From NCBI RefSeq assembly GCF_033473495.1, contig NC_088937.1, forward strand, positions 3,968,001 to 4,032,000: a stretch of 64,000 nt of DNA, read 5' to 3'. Source of the stretch: Cercospora beticola. Lineage: Eukaryota; Ascomycota; Dothideomycetes; Mycosphaerellales; Mycosphaerellaceae. The notes beneath the pieces are model-generated. The model had not been told where the DNA came from and did no database searches. It saw only the letters and a program-made list of their open reading frames with translations. This document shows positions 33,388 through 44,904 of the stretch, piece after piece; positions within the stretch are counted from its first letter, which is position 1; the number at the start of each line of letters is the position of its first letter. The translations under genes and the position numbers were made by a program.

Positions 33388-34640
33388 GACCTGCACCCTC
33401 AGGCGGACGATTTTTGGTTGCTATGAACGCTCATCATTGTTATGATCTGCCCGCCATGCATTCATTTCTTATGCCAGGAACGGATGACGGAAAGCTGCAT
33501 GTTGCAAACGGATGGCATCACTGCCTGTGCCAACGCGGAAGTAAGATTGCTGTCTCGGCTACAAGGCTGACCGGACGACTTGTCCGACGTCGCACAAGTG
33601 GCGCTCCTTACCATGAACATGTAGTAAGAGGTCGCTGATTGTCCACTTTTACGTTCACCTCGATTTCGATCTGGGCCCTCAGTGGAGATGAGCACCACCA
33701 AAATGCCAGCCTACTGGAATTTTTGAGCTGGACACTACAAGAGTGAGGAACTGATGTTCTATTTTCTGCATCCCTGGTCCGATATCCACACTTGGGTCCG
33801 TTCATTCGCGGTATTTCACAAAACTGTTATTAGCTTCTTGGCAGCAATTTTCGCCCTTGGCTCTCTTTCGCCGAGCAGGCGAGTCTTCATCACCAAGCGA
33901 AGACAAGAACGAGTCTGTGCAGGCAGCGTGGTACTTCAAACCTCAGACTCCAGAATCTCTGTGTTATGAACATGGGGTTACTGAACCAAGATCAGAGAGG
34001 CGAGCATAAGGTCAGGAATGTTGTCCACTCGCGTTTGGATCAACACCGCGATGTCCAATATTTCGAGCCATTAGCTGTCGCTCGTGAGTATCATGGTGCT
34101 CAGACCAGTCTTCTGAGGCAGCTGATGCGGCATCTCGACACGCGTTCATCAACAGCTCACTTTGGCGCTTCAGCATTGGATGTTCCCTTCTATCCAACAG
34201 CGACAGAGGAGCTGTGCACGAATGTTTATACAGCATGATGCACGGGCTGAGGGAGGACTCACTTTGAATCTGATCATCGTTGCAAACAGCTCCTGCAACC
34301 TACATTGATACTGAGCAGGACAATTCTACACTATACACAACGTTCGCCAACACTATGCCACTCGAACTATGCACTGCGAGCACAGAAAATCGTGCTAGGA
34401 GCCCTGTATCGGACCCTCATTCACACGATGAAGTGATTGACGTTCGCATTCACCACCTTCCCGACAGTGACTTTAAGCATGACTACCGGCGAGTGTGCGA
34501 AGCTTATATCTTCCACTTCCACTTCTCACACTGTGCTGAACTTCAGAAACCCGAAGACCAAACACACGACACTTGGACAACATTCACAACATCTGCACGA
34601 CAGACTCACCTGCAATTCGAACCCAAAATCTACCCCTACA
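33388..34640. other. intergenic, nothing recognised
   Basis: No supported gene before the first RING gene. Frames here begin at non-ATG codons or lack domains. Confidence 0.4.
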
Positions 34641-35933
34641 ATGGACCTCCCTACCAAGCAGCAGTACCTCTCGGACCTTACGCCTCTAGCCAAGAGTTCA
34701 TTCTGCTCGATCTGTAAAGAGGAGCCGATGCAAGAGCCGACACAATTGGCGGAATGTCGGCACACTTTCTGCCACGATTGCATTGTGGCTTGGGTGCAGA
34801 CCGCTAATACTTGCCCGACATGTCGCAAAGAGCTATATGAGCCAGAGCCGGACGAAGCAGATACTGAGGATTTCACCGATGAGATTTTCGATGAGCTTGC
34901 GGCAATGGCAGGCATTGCGCTTGACGGGGACGAAGCTGAAGCTGACTCGAACGATGCTGGGGAAGCCCACTTTCCTATCATCATCCTCGAAGGCTCTACC
35001 CTCTACAATTAGCTCATCGGCGAAGTCCAATGGAACCGCGAAGCCAACGAGCTACAGGAACGCGCTGGAACTCGAGCCTTACCCTACCCGGTACCAGAAA
35101 TACCGGGCTGTTTCGAGCAGTTGTTGGAGCATCAAGCACGTTATACGTTCTCATGGAAGGGTTCATTTCTCGCATATAGTTTCGATTACATGACCACGAC
35201 CCAAGACGTAGCTGACGAGTTACCTTTGGATGCCGCGATACACCCCTTGAACATGTTCGCACGACAATTGCGGGCCTTCTTCAATCTCTTGAGACATGGA
35301 CGCCCGACAACAAGTGTGATCTTGAGAGCCTGGCGTGAACACCAGGTTTTGGACGAAGACTTCCAGGTTCGATTCACCGGAGAAGACTCTGCAGAAATCA
35401 CGAGCGAAGACGGGACCGCTGAGAACGAAGCAACACCGATCGAATTCGTTGGTGATGCAGAGCCGCCGATCCTTGCAGATGTTGTAATCCACGGCACAGC
35501 CCTCCACAGACTTCTCAAGGAATGTGTCCAAACGCCTCGCGATCTGACCACCTTCGTACGCACCGAACACTACCCGGAGAACATGCCCACTCTTCTGGAC
35601 TCGGAGATACCGGCCTTGATCGAGAAGTTCCGAGCCTACGACGCCTTCTATTGCTTCGAAGACTGCTACTACACACCTGGCTACAATTTCGACTGCATCT
35701 ACACCGATGCTCACGTTGGTGTTTCTGCGGCTGCTTCCCGGCAGGCTCTGGAGCTGTTCGCCCAGAAACTCTGGGTTTTCTTCAACGCTTCAGGGAACGA
35801 GGCGTTCACGACGAGAATTTGCGGGCTGGCAAAGCAGACGGGCGAGGATGTTGGGGATGACTTCACAGGCCATCGAATCTCCGGCTGGCAAGACGGTTTT
35901 GTGTCGACCAACGAGATTGAGCGCATGAGATGA
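34641..35933 (+). pseudogene. RING protein R1, interrupted by one in-frame TAG
   Basis: A 431-codon frame that is open except for one TAG at 35010-35012 (codon 124). It starts with the family signature MDLPTKQQYLSDLTPL, followed by a complete C3HC4 RING: Cys 22, 25, 39, His 41, Cys 44, 47, 58, 61. After an acidic linker comes the first copy of the shared C-terminal module, whose opening (ILEGSTLYN) is hit by the stop, then RYTFSW, FDYM and HPLNMFARQLRAFFN; a second, more diverged module begins near VIHGTALHRLL. Paralogues have a sense codon (Arg in R2) at the stop. Thus either a recent pseudogene, a truncated 123-residue RING protein, or a recoded stop. RING proteins act as E3 ubiquitin ligases. 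First of a tandem family of five. Confidence 0.75.
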
Positions 35934-36577
35934 GCTGGAATCGCTCTACGCGCCCAAGGTCGTCGCCGTTCTTCGTCAACACGCTCCATCCTTGAGGATC
36001 CCCACCGTCAATCGACTGCGCCATAGACACCAAGATTTCATTTCTACTGAACCAAGCTGGGCCTTCGAATCTGATCCGAACACGCTGCTTCTCGGGACTC
36101 CCGTGGCACGAGCTCCGGCGCCATCCTGTAAAGGGTATAATCTTTACAAGTAGACGCAGTTCACGAATGAATTCATAACTGGTCTCAATTCTTCTGCTGT
36201 GTAAGACACGCCCCAATCAAGTAGATTTTTGTATCACAGATTGCTAATTCAGTCTCGGACCTAGACCCTCACTCTCAAGATTATATAACAACAGTCTCTG
36301 TCTATATTCACCTGAAACAATGGCATCACGTGTCATGCTGCATGTTGACCATGGCTTTGTTCACTGAAGCATGTCGTTTGAACGTGCTGACCGGATGTCG
36401 GACATTCACTTTCTCTGCTTCAGATTGTGACTGTCGTGCAGCGCTTATTACTTTGGCTTCCCCTTCTCTTGCAGCGAAAGACACAACACCCGTGCATGAA
36501 ACGCTCCAGCTTTCAACAAGAATTGCACTGCAAAAACCTATCCAAGTCGCTGCGACAATCATTCGCAGACTCGAAAA
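35934..36577. other. intergenic, nothing recognised
   Basis: Spacer between RING genes R1 and R2. Confidence 0.5.
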
Positions 36578-37477
36578 ATGTCGCTTCCTACGAGAGCCGA
36601 GTACCTTCGAGGTCTCGTGCCATTAGCCCTCCCATTCCAGCCACCGAATGTGGACGACGGAGAAGACGCTGAGTGTCCGATATGCAGGGTGCCATACGAA
36701 GACGAACCGTCGACTCAAATTGTGGAGACGGGTTGTGAACACAAATTCTGCTATGATTGCTTGCTCAGCTGGAATCAGGAGCACTCTAGCTGCCCTACAT
36801 GCCGCAAAGAGCTGTATGAGCCGGGTTCGGGCGCTGAAGACTTTGTCGATTTTCCCATTGAGGCCATGGGGACGATAGAGGTGATTGAAGAAGCAATGGC
36901 CCTCCTGGAGTTCGGTGAAGATCGTGTCGGGCACCATCATCTGGATCTTGAACGCTCTCTTGAAGCACACAGCATCCAAAGCAATGTCCCGCAGGCCAGT
37001 GAGCATGGAGCCGAGCGCACTGCTGCCGAAGGTGATGCGTATCCTCCCGTCATCCTCGAGGCCGACTACCTTTGGGACAGGCTCATCGACGAAATCCGAA
37101 TGCTTCATGAATTCAACGAGTGGTGTGTCCTCGCAGAGATACCAATCGACCCGGAACCGTTGCCGGAACTACCAGCCTTTGTTCAAGAAATGCTGGACTA
37201 TAATGCTCGCTGCAGCTTCTCATGCCATGACGCTGGACTCACATACCAGTTCGACCGCCTCTCAGTCCGTGGACAGCTCGCGGGCGAGGATGCTCAGAAC
37301 AGCCCTGCACACCCGCTGAACATACTTGCGCAGAAAGCCCGAAGCGATTTCAACTCTCCGGAGTGTGAGGGTATCATCACGACCATTGCTTTCTCAGTCC
37401 GCCGTCGCGCCGAAGGTATGAATGAGGAGTTTGATTTCCGCTTCCCTGGTCTAGGACCCGCATCACCTACGGTTTAA
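36578..37477 (+). CDS. RING protein R2 (299 aa, one C-terminal module)
   Basis: Single exon, uninterrupted, starting AAAATGTCG. N-terminal signature MSLPTRAEYLRGLVPL, then a RING with Cys 33, 36, 53, His 55, Cys 58, 61, 72, 75 and the CPTCRKELYEP ending shared with R1. A Glu/His-rich linker of about 90 residues leads to one copy of the shared module: VILEADYLWDRLIDEI, CSFSC, YQFDRLSV and HPLNILAQKARSDFN, ending EFDFRFPG. Likely an E3 ubiquitin ligase; the module may bind the substrate. Family recognised from the window itself; I know no named family for the module. Confidence 0.8.
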   Translation: MSLPTRAEYLRGLVPLALPFQPPNVDDGEDAECPICRVPYEDEPSTQIVETGCEHKFCYDCLLSWNQEHSSCPTCRKELYEPGSGAEDFVDFPIEAMGTIEVIEEAMALLEFGEDRVGHHHLDLERSLEAHSIQSNVPQASEHGAERTAAEGDAYPPVILEADYLWDRLIDEIRMLHEFNEWCVLAEIPIDPEPLPELPAFVQEMLDYNARCSFSCHDAGLTYQFDRLSVRGQLAGEDAQNSPAHPLNILAQKARSDFNSPECEGIITTIAFSVRRRAEGMNEEFDFRFPGLGPASPTV

Positions 37478-38158
37478 CAGCCTACAGAATAGAAGGCCAG
37501 CTCTCCTCCAGCTCAACGGGATGACGACGCATTGGCTACCCCACTGAGTCGTTCGAACCTGAACTGAATTTTGCGACAAGCAGCATGGCCCAGACAGACG
37601 GCATATTGATGGCTATTCGACATCGAAGACGAATAAGAGCTTCGGCAACCCAAGCAATGAATGGCTTCCTCGCACTCGTTCACAAGCCTCAGATCCCGTC
37701 TTACGCTGATCACAGCACTCCATGGGTAGTTTAGCATCAGGATATCTATTACAAGGTATCATTCATGTCCAGAATAAGTCTTCCACTTTCCCAATAAGTT
37801 CTCCACGCCACCAATCGCTGATTGACCTTGAACGGTACACCCTCGTACAATATTCTAGGAAGTGCACCTCTCTCCATACATGCCTAAGACAAAGGCATTG
37901 TACCAAGTATGTGATTCGCACTTCCTTTGTCCATCTGTAGACATGGCCTTGGTGCTCAAGCTTTGTCCAACTTCCTGGTGTTCAGCACTTACTTCTTTCA
38001 GCTTTGTCTTCTGACGGCCTCTGCGAGATCTATATCTTTGGCCCCGACTTCTCCTCCAAGGCTGAAATTGATCAGATCATAAAGTCCAACCCAGTCCTGC
38101 AGCACAAGCACAGAACTATTCGAACGCAACAACGATTTCAACGAATCCAGCAAAAAAG
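37478..38158. other. intergenic, nothing recognised
   Basis: Spacer between RING genes R2 and R3. Confidence 0.5.
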
Positions 38159-39439
38159 ATGTCGCTCCTTCGCGACCTGACGCCTTTGGCGGCCTCGCTC
38201 GAGAGGCTGCGCTTGGAAAACCCAGAAGACAGCGAATACTGCGAGTTTTGCCACGAACCCATGGTTGAGATCGCCCAGACGATGTGTGGACACAGACTCT
38301 GCTATGAGTGCTTACAAAGCTGGATTACAGACCCCATTGACATTCGCCCATCGTGCAGGACACGACACTTTATCCCCGACAACGCTCGCACAATGCTTCC
38401 AAGAGCTAGGCCTTTGGAGATCGCGGGACCAATTCCGGATCTTGGCGAGGGCACATATGTGCCTGGTATAGGCACGTATGTCACGATTGACGGCAACGGG
38501 ACGCTCTTTCCAGAACCTCGAGACAGATCTAACCCCGATGCCAACCGCATAATCCTCGACGGTCATGCTGTCTACTACTACGTCTGCGATTACATTCGAT
38601 CGGCTAGCGCTGACAATACCGTTTCAATACCAGTGTTTTGTGAGGAAGTGTTGACCCGCAACGCTCGCTATACGTTCTCTCGACGTCGTGGAACTTCAGA
38701 GTTCCGCTACGAACACATGTCTGTGAGAACTTACGGCCGTGCCGTCACGCACTTGGACATTTCAAATCATCCTATGACCATCTTGGCGCACCAAGTGTCC
38801 AGCTTCTTCAACACTCCTAGGAATGGGCCGATAGCAACCAGCATTGTCAACCGAGCGAGGTCCGCAGCACCAGTCCCAGAAATTTGGGGCCGAGAGTACG
38901 ATGTTCGAATCGATGCCCAGACACTTGCCCGACTTGCACTGCCTGACACTCGTGCTGACGATAACGACGACGCGACCGAGGGCGGGGTCCGACTGAGCGA
39001 CGATAGCCTCCACAGCATCTGTGACGTCGACTCCAACAGCGAAGACGAGTCATCAGCGTTCGACGAAGGTGATTTTCCCTTCCGGCTCGAACCCATAGTT
39101 CTCTCCGGCTCTACTCTCTACAGCCTCTTGCGAGAGTTGATTCCTCTGCAAACAAACCCTCCACTGCAACTCCCTCGTTTCATCGAGCAGATCCCGCTCC
39201 ATGACATTCGATACAAGTTCACGCAGTTCTGCAGCAGAATGGAGTATGCCTACCGCGGATGCAGCATGACCCCCGAGATGGCTGGTCCGCTTCCGGGGCC
39301 AATGCGGCAGATGTGGGCGGACGAGGTGGAAGACTGGTTCGATGAAGAGCCAAGCGGGGAGTTTCTGACAAACTTGTTGGCGACTGCAATGCGACGTGGT
39401 TTGCAGGAGGACGGCGAGTACGAGGTGAAGTTTGTTTAA
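38159..39439 (+). CDS. RING-like protein R3 with a missing zinc ligand (426 aa)
   Basis: Single exon, uninterrupted. The N-terminal signature is shortened (MSLLRDLTPL). RING ligands present: Cys 28, 31, 43, His 45, Cys 48, 51 and Cys 66; the seventh ligand, expected in the CPxC pair, is Arg 63 (IRPSCRT), so the second zinc site is broken. Two C-terminal modules follow: one with VYYYVCDYI, RYTFSRR and HPMTILAHQVSSFFN, the second starting IVLSGSTLYSLLREL with RYKFTQF. Between them is an acidic stretch. Probably still an adaptor-like protein but doubtful as an active E3. Confidence 0.75.
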   Translation: MSLLRDLTPLAASLERLRLENPEDSEYCEFCHEPMVEIAQTMCGHRLCYECLQSWITDPIDIRPSCRTRHFIPDNARTMLPRARPLEIAGPIPDLGEGTYVPGIGTYVTIDGNGTLFPEPRDRSNPDANRIILDGHAVYYYVCDYIRSASADNTVSIPVFCEEVLTRNARYTFSRRRGTSEFRYEHMSVRTYGRAVTHLDISNHPMTILAHQVSSFFNTPRNGPIATSIVNRARSAAPVPEIWGREYDVRIDAQTLARLALPDTRADDNDDATEGGVRLSDDSLHSICDVDSNSEDESSAFDEGDFPFRLEPIVLSGSTLYSLLRELIPLQTNPPLQLPRFIEQIPLHDIRYKFTQFCSRMEYAYRGCSMTPEMAGPLPGPMRQMWADEVEDWFDEEPSGEFLTNLLATAMRRGLQEDGEYEVKFV

Positions 39440-40434
39440 GGGCTCGGCAAACGTCTAAGAAGGACTCTTAGCAGGCCTGGCCCGTTCACAAGATTGTTGT
39501 GATTGACCGACCTCTGATAAAGTACTCTGGGAATTTATGACAGTCTGCGGCACCTAGCGCGAACGTGCCGCCCCGTGACATCGCTGGCGAGGTCTCAAGG
39601 ATCAGGCGGGCTCTGGCGCGCTCTTTTTTAGGTGAATAAATCCAAAGAAATTGTTCAGCTACCCTCATCGACCATTGTCGATCGCAAATTCTCCTGCACC
39701 CATGTGGCTCTCGATGTCACACTTCGCTTATCGCTTGTTACAGTATTGATTCCTAATGCTATCCGCTAAGTACGTTGGTCATTTGGCATCTCAGTTTGCT
39801 CAGGCCTCTGTGCTAGATTCAAGAATAAAAGATACCTTCCGTCAACCAAGTTGAAGTAGGGTATGTTTGGGTGATACGACACGGTGCATAATGCCCGAGA
39901 ACGACACAATTGTCCATCAATCGATACCTTCGCTTCCACAATCGGGAGCAGGTTCTTTTTGCTTAAGCACTTGCCGGCGAATCTCGGTGACCTGACATTC
40001 TCAATTCGATGTGCTGCATAGATGTTTCTGTACCACAATTTTGCCCGTGCCCGAGTCAGGCAGCTACGAGTACTTTGCGCGTTCGGACAAAATGGTTGTC
40101 ACTACACGGTCGTCTTGATGGGAGCCTCTCCATGCGGCAACGGCAAGCTCATTGTGTTAGTATATCGATCAAGCCCAAAGCTGGACAATGCAATTGTGCG
40201 ACCCTTGTCAAAGAAGTTTGTTCACTCGTCGCCCAGCGCTATTCGTCAATCTACTTGTGTTGATGGCAATTCTCGCAAGTATAACAGTAGTGCCCGTCTT
40301 CTCTTCTACTTTCGAAATCTCCCCAAACTAAGACACTTACTCGAAGACCACCTCACTAGCACGAAAGACCCGAAAACCCACAGAGCGAAAAGTCACGTCG
40401 AACCGAACTCGAAACTTTGTCTGTACCAGCAACC
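39440..40434. other. intergenic, nothing recognised
   Basis: Upstream region of the J-domain gene. No supported gene. Confidence 0.45.
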
Positions 40435-41433
40435 ATGAGCACTATCAATATCTCCGCTGGCGGAGCCCTTCCAAAGATGTCGCCCTACGATACCAACTCA
40501 GCCATGCACATCCGTGCCATGCTTCAAGTCGACGGCTTCGACGATCCCCTATCGATCCTGGGTCTCTATTACCAAGCTAACGTCACAGAGAAGGACATCA
40601 TCGTCGCCTTCCGCAAGCTCGCCCTCATCCTACATCCGGACAAGTGCCAAGATGCAGGTCAATCTGAGCTCCACGTCCGCCTATTTCAAAAGCTCGAGAC
40701 AGCCAAAGAAGCTCTACTCAACAGCGATGAGCTGCTTGAGCTCACACCGGAACCTCTGGCAATCCATGAAGGCCCCGAAACCCTCCGGATCAGAATATTT
40801 GACGCGAGAGAGAAGCTGAAAGCTGCCCGTGCTGAAGCCGTAATTTACAACAGGCTACCACCAAAGCTTCAGCGAGGTTGGATCCGAGCCAAACTTGTGC
40901 GCGAGTTCAAAGCAGCGGGCGCCCATGCTCACGAGCTTCGAAAAGAGGGCAAGCAAAGCGAAGCTCACACAATTCTTACTGCTGCCAAGGAGAAACTCCA
41001 GGGATTCAACCGCGTAGATGAGAATGGGGAGAGAGTTTTCGATGACCCGACAGTGAGAGACCACAACTGGAACAAGAATCTTGTCAAAGGAAGGACTTCC
41101 ACAACTACCGGCGTCAGTTTCGAGTTGAAAAAGCGGCAGGATCAGCTCTTCATAGCTCAAGAGTTCGAAGAGATGTACAAGATCGCGCCAGAGCGCCTTC
41201 ACGAGACAGAGGAGGAAATGTGGGAGAGATGGTTGGACGAGGACTACAAAGGCTGGACGAAAAAGGTCACTGATGCCAATGGTCAGTCGTGGTGGCTGTG
41301 CGAAGCTAACATGGAAGCGGAAATGCTCGAGATTGCTCAGCGCTTTGCGGAGACCAGATGGATACAGTCCTCCAACGGATGGAAAAGATGGCTGTATCTG
41401 GAGGATGATGAGGAGGACGACGAGGAGTGGTAA
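40435..41433 (+). CDS. J-domain (DnaJ-like) protein
   Basis: Single exon, 332 residues from the ATG of MSTINISAGG; the frame begins slightly earlier at a TTG. A J domain occupies about residues 38-95, with the HPD motif in LILHPDKCQ that stimulates Hsp70 ATPase. The rest is helical and charged, with Trp-rich stretches (MWERWLDEDYKGW, WIQSSNGWKRWLYL) and a terminal acidic run. No G/F region or zinc finger, so a class III J protein. It interrupts the RING gene series on the same strand. Client unknown. Confidence 0.85.
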   Translation: MSTINISAGGALPKMSPYDTNSAMHIRAMLQVDGFDDPLSILGLYYQANVTEKDIIVAFRKLALILHPDKCQDAGQSELHVRLFQKLETAKEALLNSDELLELTPEPLAIHEGPETLRIRIFDAREKLKAARAEAVIYNRLPPKLQRGWIRAKLVREFKAAGAHAHELRKEGKQSEAHTILTAAKEKLQGFNRVDENGERVFDDPTVRDHNWNKNLVKGRTSTTTGVSFELKKRQDQLFIAQEFEEMYKIAPERLHETEEEMWERWLDEDYKGWTKKVTDANGQSWWLCEANMEAEMLEIAQRFAETRWIQSSNGWKRWLYLEDDEEDDEEW

Positions 41434-42233
41434 AGTAGGGTGATGAGCAGCGTACAAGTTTAGAAATTGACAAGCGTCGGTCCAGCGCAGGCAGCTGGTC
41501 GCTGGGCGGTAGACTCTGGTTCGCAGAGGCGGTCTCAATCCCTCTCTACGAAGATAGGTGTGAAGTCGAGCCAAGAATAAAGCAATCTGATACGTTCTCA
41601 AAATAAGTTCACTTGTCTCAGACTACGATAGCTCTCAGTAACATAAGTCGTTGCATCGTTGTCCGGCCTCTGCTCGTTGAGATACTTCGTGGAATACGCT
41701 CTTAGAAGTGTTGGCGGAACTTGAGCAATAGCTCCATTCGGAAGCAACGCCATAATCGTGTCTCAAAGCTATGCCAATGTTCAGCGGTCTATTGGTCGAC
41801 TGCGAGGGAAGTTCAGCTGCAATCCAACCTCCAGGTACGGTCTATGGCACTTTCCTAGCTGTAGCCCACTTCGCAGGGCAAGATTCAGGAAAAGGTGGGC
41901 GGGTCGGCGGTTGCCACTCATCCGTCCGTCGCTCGTCATCCGCCATTCACCACAGGCATTGCGGGCTACCTCTTCAGCTGCCGTTCGCCAGCTTCTTTTC
42001 CGTCCAGCTTCGTCTCTTCCCTCGGATTTGTTCAGACAGGAACATAAGCATCGCTACAGCGCAAGCATTGGCAGCTCGAGCCTGACAGCGACTTCTGCGC
42101 GACGCCACGCCGCACTCAACCAGGTTGCAGCGCACCCGTGGGCTCACTCAAGCTCAATTGTTGACATCCGGCACCATTGCCGACACCCGCAGAAGATCAG
42201 ACTCCTTCTCCCTCACGACTCGGGATCAACGAC
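41434..42233. other. intergenic, nothing recognised
   Basis: Contains an AATAAA-like signal near 41575 for the J-domain gene. No supported gene. Confidence 0.45.
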
Positions 42234-43483
42234 ATGGCGCTTCCGACTAAGGCAGAATATCTGGCAGACCTTCGGCCATTGGACGAGAACGAATGCGTAA
42301 GTGTGGTCGCGGGAAGGCATCTCCAATACTCGACATTTTCACTGACTGCCTTTGGTAGGGCATATGCCTCGAGCTAATGTCTCAAGCCGCGAAGCCAACG
42401 CAGACTCAATGTCGCCACATATTTTGCTACGAATGCATACACAGATGGCTTCGAGACCAAAGCAACTGCCCGCACTGTAGAACCGAATTGTATCAGGCGG
42501 TTCAGGAGAACAATGAGCTGGTCACCTTAGGACTTCGGAGCATCGATCATGGACCTATCATACTCAGCGGTGCGACCCTCCACAAAGAGCTATGTGACTA
42601 CATACTCTTACATCGCATGAGAAACGATCATCTTGTCAACGAGAACCCTCTGTCGCCATTGTGGTACATCCCAGACGTTCCAAGTTTCGTTGACCGCTTG
42701 TTGGACCACAACGTGCGCTGCACTTTCAGTTGGCGTTCCGCGACACAGATTTACGGCTTCGATCACCTTTCCGTCAACGGAGATATCGCTCTTGACCTCC
42801 CTGTTCGAGCTGTGGTTCATCTTCTGAACGTACTCTCGGACCAATTGCGGAACTTCTTCAATGCAGTGGATAACGAAACATTCACGAATCAATTGGTCAC
42901 AGTAGCCAATCACGCGGCAATGAGCGAGCATGAGGAGTTCGGCATCCGCTTTCCTGGCAAAGGATTCGCAAGACTCGCTCTCGACCCTGACAGAGCAGAG
43001 GCGTCTCAGGTCAAGATGACCCACGCGCCTGAGCCGCCTGCTTCCCCATTTTGCGACGTCTATATCCCAGATGTTATTCTTCCGGGCCAAGTCATGCACA
43101 GACAGCTAGGTTACGAGATCGACTCGATGGCTCGGCTGAACAGGTTCTTCTTATTCGTCGAAGCACCTCGCCACCTCCCGTTCGCAATTCCAGACGAACC
43201 AGACTTCATGGACCAGCTCTCACAGCTCGACGCTGGCTACAGCTTCAAGTGGTGTCAAGTGACGCGATCATTCAAGCTCTTTGGCGTCATTCTACCTGAT
43301 GGCCGGCCCACGGATGACGTGCCACATGCTTTGCAGCCATTCACGGATGCTGTGAAGACGTTTTTCAATGCAGTCAACAATGTCGATTTGACAAACAAGG
43401 TGGTCCAAGAGGCACGAGAGGGAGATGAATGTCAGACTTACTCTGACTGGATGCGCCGTGATCAGCCGATCATGTTGATATAG
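42234..43483 (+). CDS. RING protein R4 (395 aa, two C-terminal modules)
   Basis: Two exons, 42234-42296 and 42359-43483; intron of 62 nt with GTAAGT donor and TAG acceptor. The join completes the RING: Cys 21 is the last residue of exon 1, then Cys 24, 39, His 41, Cys 44, 47, 58, 61. N-terminal signature MALPTKAEYLADLRPL. The first module has ILSGATLHKELCDYI, CTFSWRS, YGFDHLSV and LLNVLSDQLRNFFN and ends EFGIRFPG; the second begins VILPGQVMHRQL with YSFKWCQ and LQPFTDAVKTFFN. Complete and uninterrupted; likely an active E3 ligase. Confidence 0.85.
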
Positions 43484-44139
43484 CATGGCCAGGACAGGCG
43501 CTGAGCGCTATGAATTGAGCAAATCAATGGCACCATGTCTTTCTCGGAGAGATGAGCTTGGCGCACTGTTCTATGGCCAATATTGAAGGGCATGCGACGG
43601 AGTAACGGATACAGCTGGAATTTACGGGCCGCCGAAATGGCAGCGATGAGCCAGCCAACTTTCGCTGAGGGGGCGTTGATCGATCGTCAGGATCACTCAC
43701 TTTGCGCACTTCATAGTACACTCGCTACTCTCAGACAAGGAGCCAGCAATACACTCGTGTTCGAACGTAATCAACTCTCGTTTCTGATATTCATACGCGG
43801 TATTTCCAGCCGAACACAAACCCGATGTATGTTCAACGCTACGATACTGGTTCCCCTCTTCGTTCTCGACAGATCGGCCCGTAAATGCTCTTGTATTCAC
43901 TATTGCTTTGTGTACAGACAATAGTGGTATTGAGCAACTGTTTCTACCTACCAGTGCTACTAGTCTATAAGTATCGCCTTCACCTTCTGTCGGAGATGCC
44001 CCAGATCAAAAAATTGAGCTACCCACAAACCAACAGGACCATCACAAACCTCGATAACTCAACAGCATCTAACGGGCCATTCACCACATCAGCTGCATCA
44101 GACAGCATCCAATCTCCAAACACAACCACAACAAAGACC
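43484..44139. other. intergenic, nothing recognised
   Basis: Spacer between RING genes R4 and R5. Confidence 0.5.
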
Positions 44140-44904
44140 ATGGCTCTCCCGACCAAAGCGGACTTTCTTGCGGATCTGAAACCCCTGACATGCGATATCT
44201 GTTATTTGGACATTCAGACGCCAGTGCAGATGCCCACCAGATGTCGCCACACTTATTGCTAAGACTGCATTCTGCCCTGGTTGCAACACAATAACTCCTG
44301 TCCCGGCTGTAGAGCAAGGTTGTACCAAGAACCTCCTCCAGTCCCCCAGGCAAATCTCGACGACATAATTGCTGAAATTGCACGAACAGGGTTCGTCGAA
44401 TTTGACGAGTTCTCTAACGAAAATATCGCCGCAATCCGTGAAGATGATCTAATCTTCGCCGGTATGACCGACGACGATATTAGAGCAATCATCCCCGCCG
44501 ACCGAGGGCCTATAACTATTAGCGGTGCTGTCCTGCACGGAACCGTCCGTGCACATGCCCGATTGTCGTGGGAGCTCAACGAGTCTTTTGCCGATATGGA
44601 CGAAGACCCCTTTCCGGTCCCAGTACCTCCAGACTTCTTCGACGACCTCCTGGTGCACGACATTCGTTACACATTCATCTGGCGGCATAAGGCCAGGGCT
44701 TACGGCTTCAACCATCTGTCGGCGAACCGAGAGCTCGCTGACCTCCTCTCTACAACAGAACGTCCTCTGGGTCCGATGGCAGAGCAGTTGCGGCAGTTCT
44801 TCAACCTTCCGGAATGCCACGATATGATGAGAGCCGACGCCACAAGATGGTTCAGGGACGGACGCGATTTGGGTGAGGGGCATGAGATTACTTTCTTTGG
44901 GTAG
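44140..44904 (+). pseudogene. RING protein R5, interrupted by one in-frame TAA
   Basis: A 255-codon frame open except for TAA at 44260-44262 (codon 41), inside the RING. It begins MALPTKADFLADLKPL; ligands Cys 18, 21, 35, His 37, Cys 40 come before the stop and Cys 43, 54, 57 after it. Paralogues have Tyr or His at this place (C-Y/H-E/D-C). Downstream the frame is open for 213 codons and carries one shared module (TISGAVLHGTV, RYTFIWRHK, YGFNHLSA, MAEQLRQFFN). No other damage is seen. Unlike R1 the stop prevents any RING from forming, so it is probably a young pseudogene unless recoded. No intron in the place where R4 has one. Confidence 0.75.

Noticed and set aside
40855..41601. 248-codon minus-strand frame
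   Set aside because: Antisense shadow of the J-domain gene.
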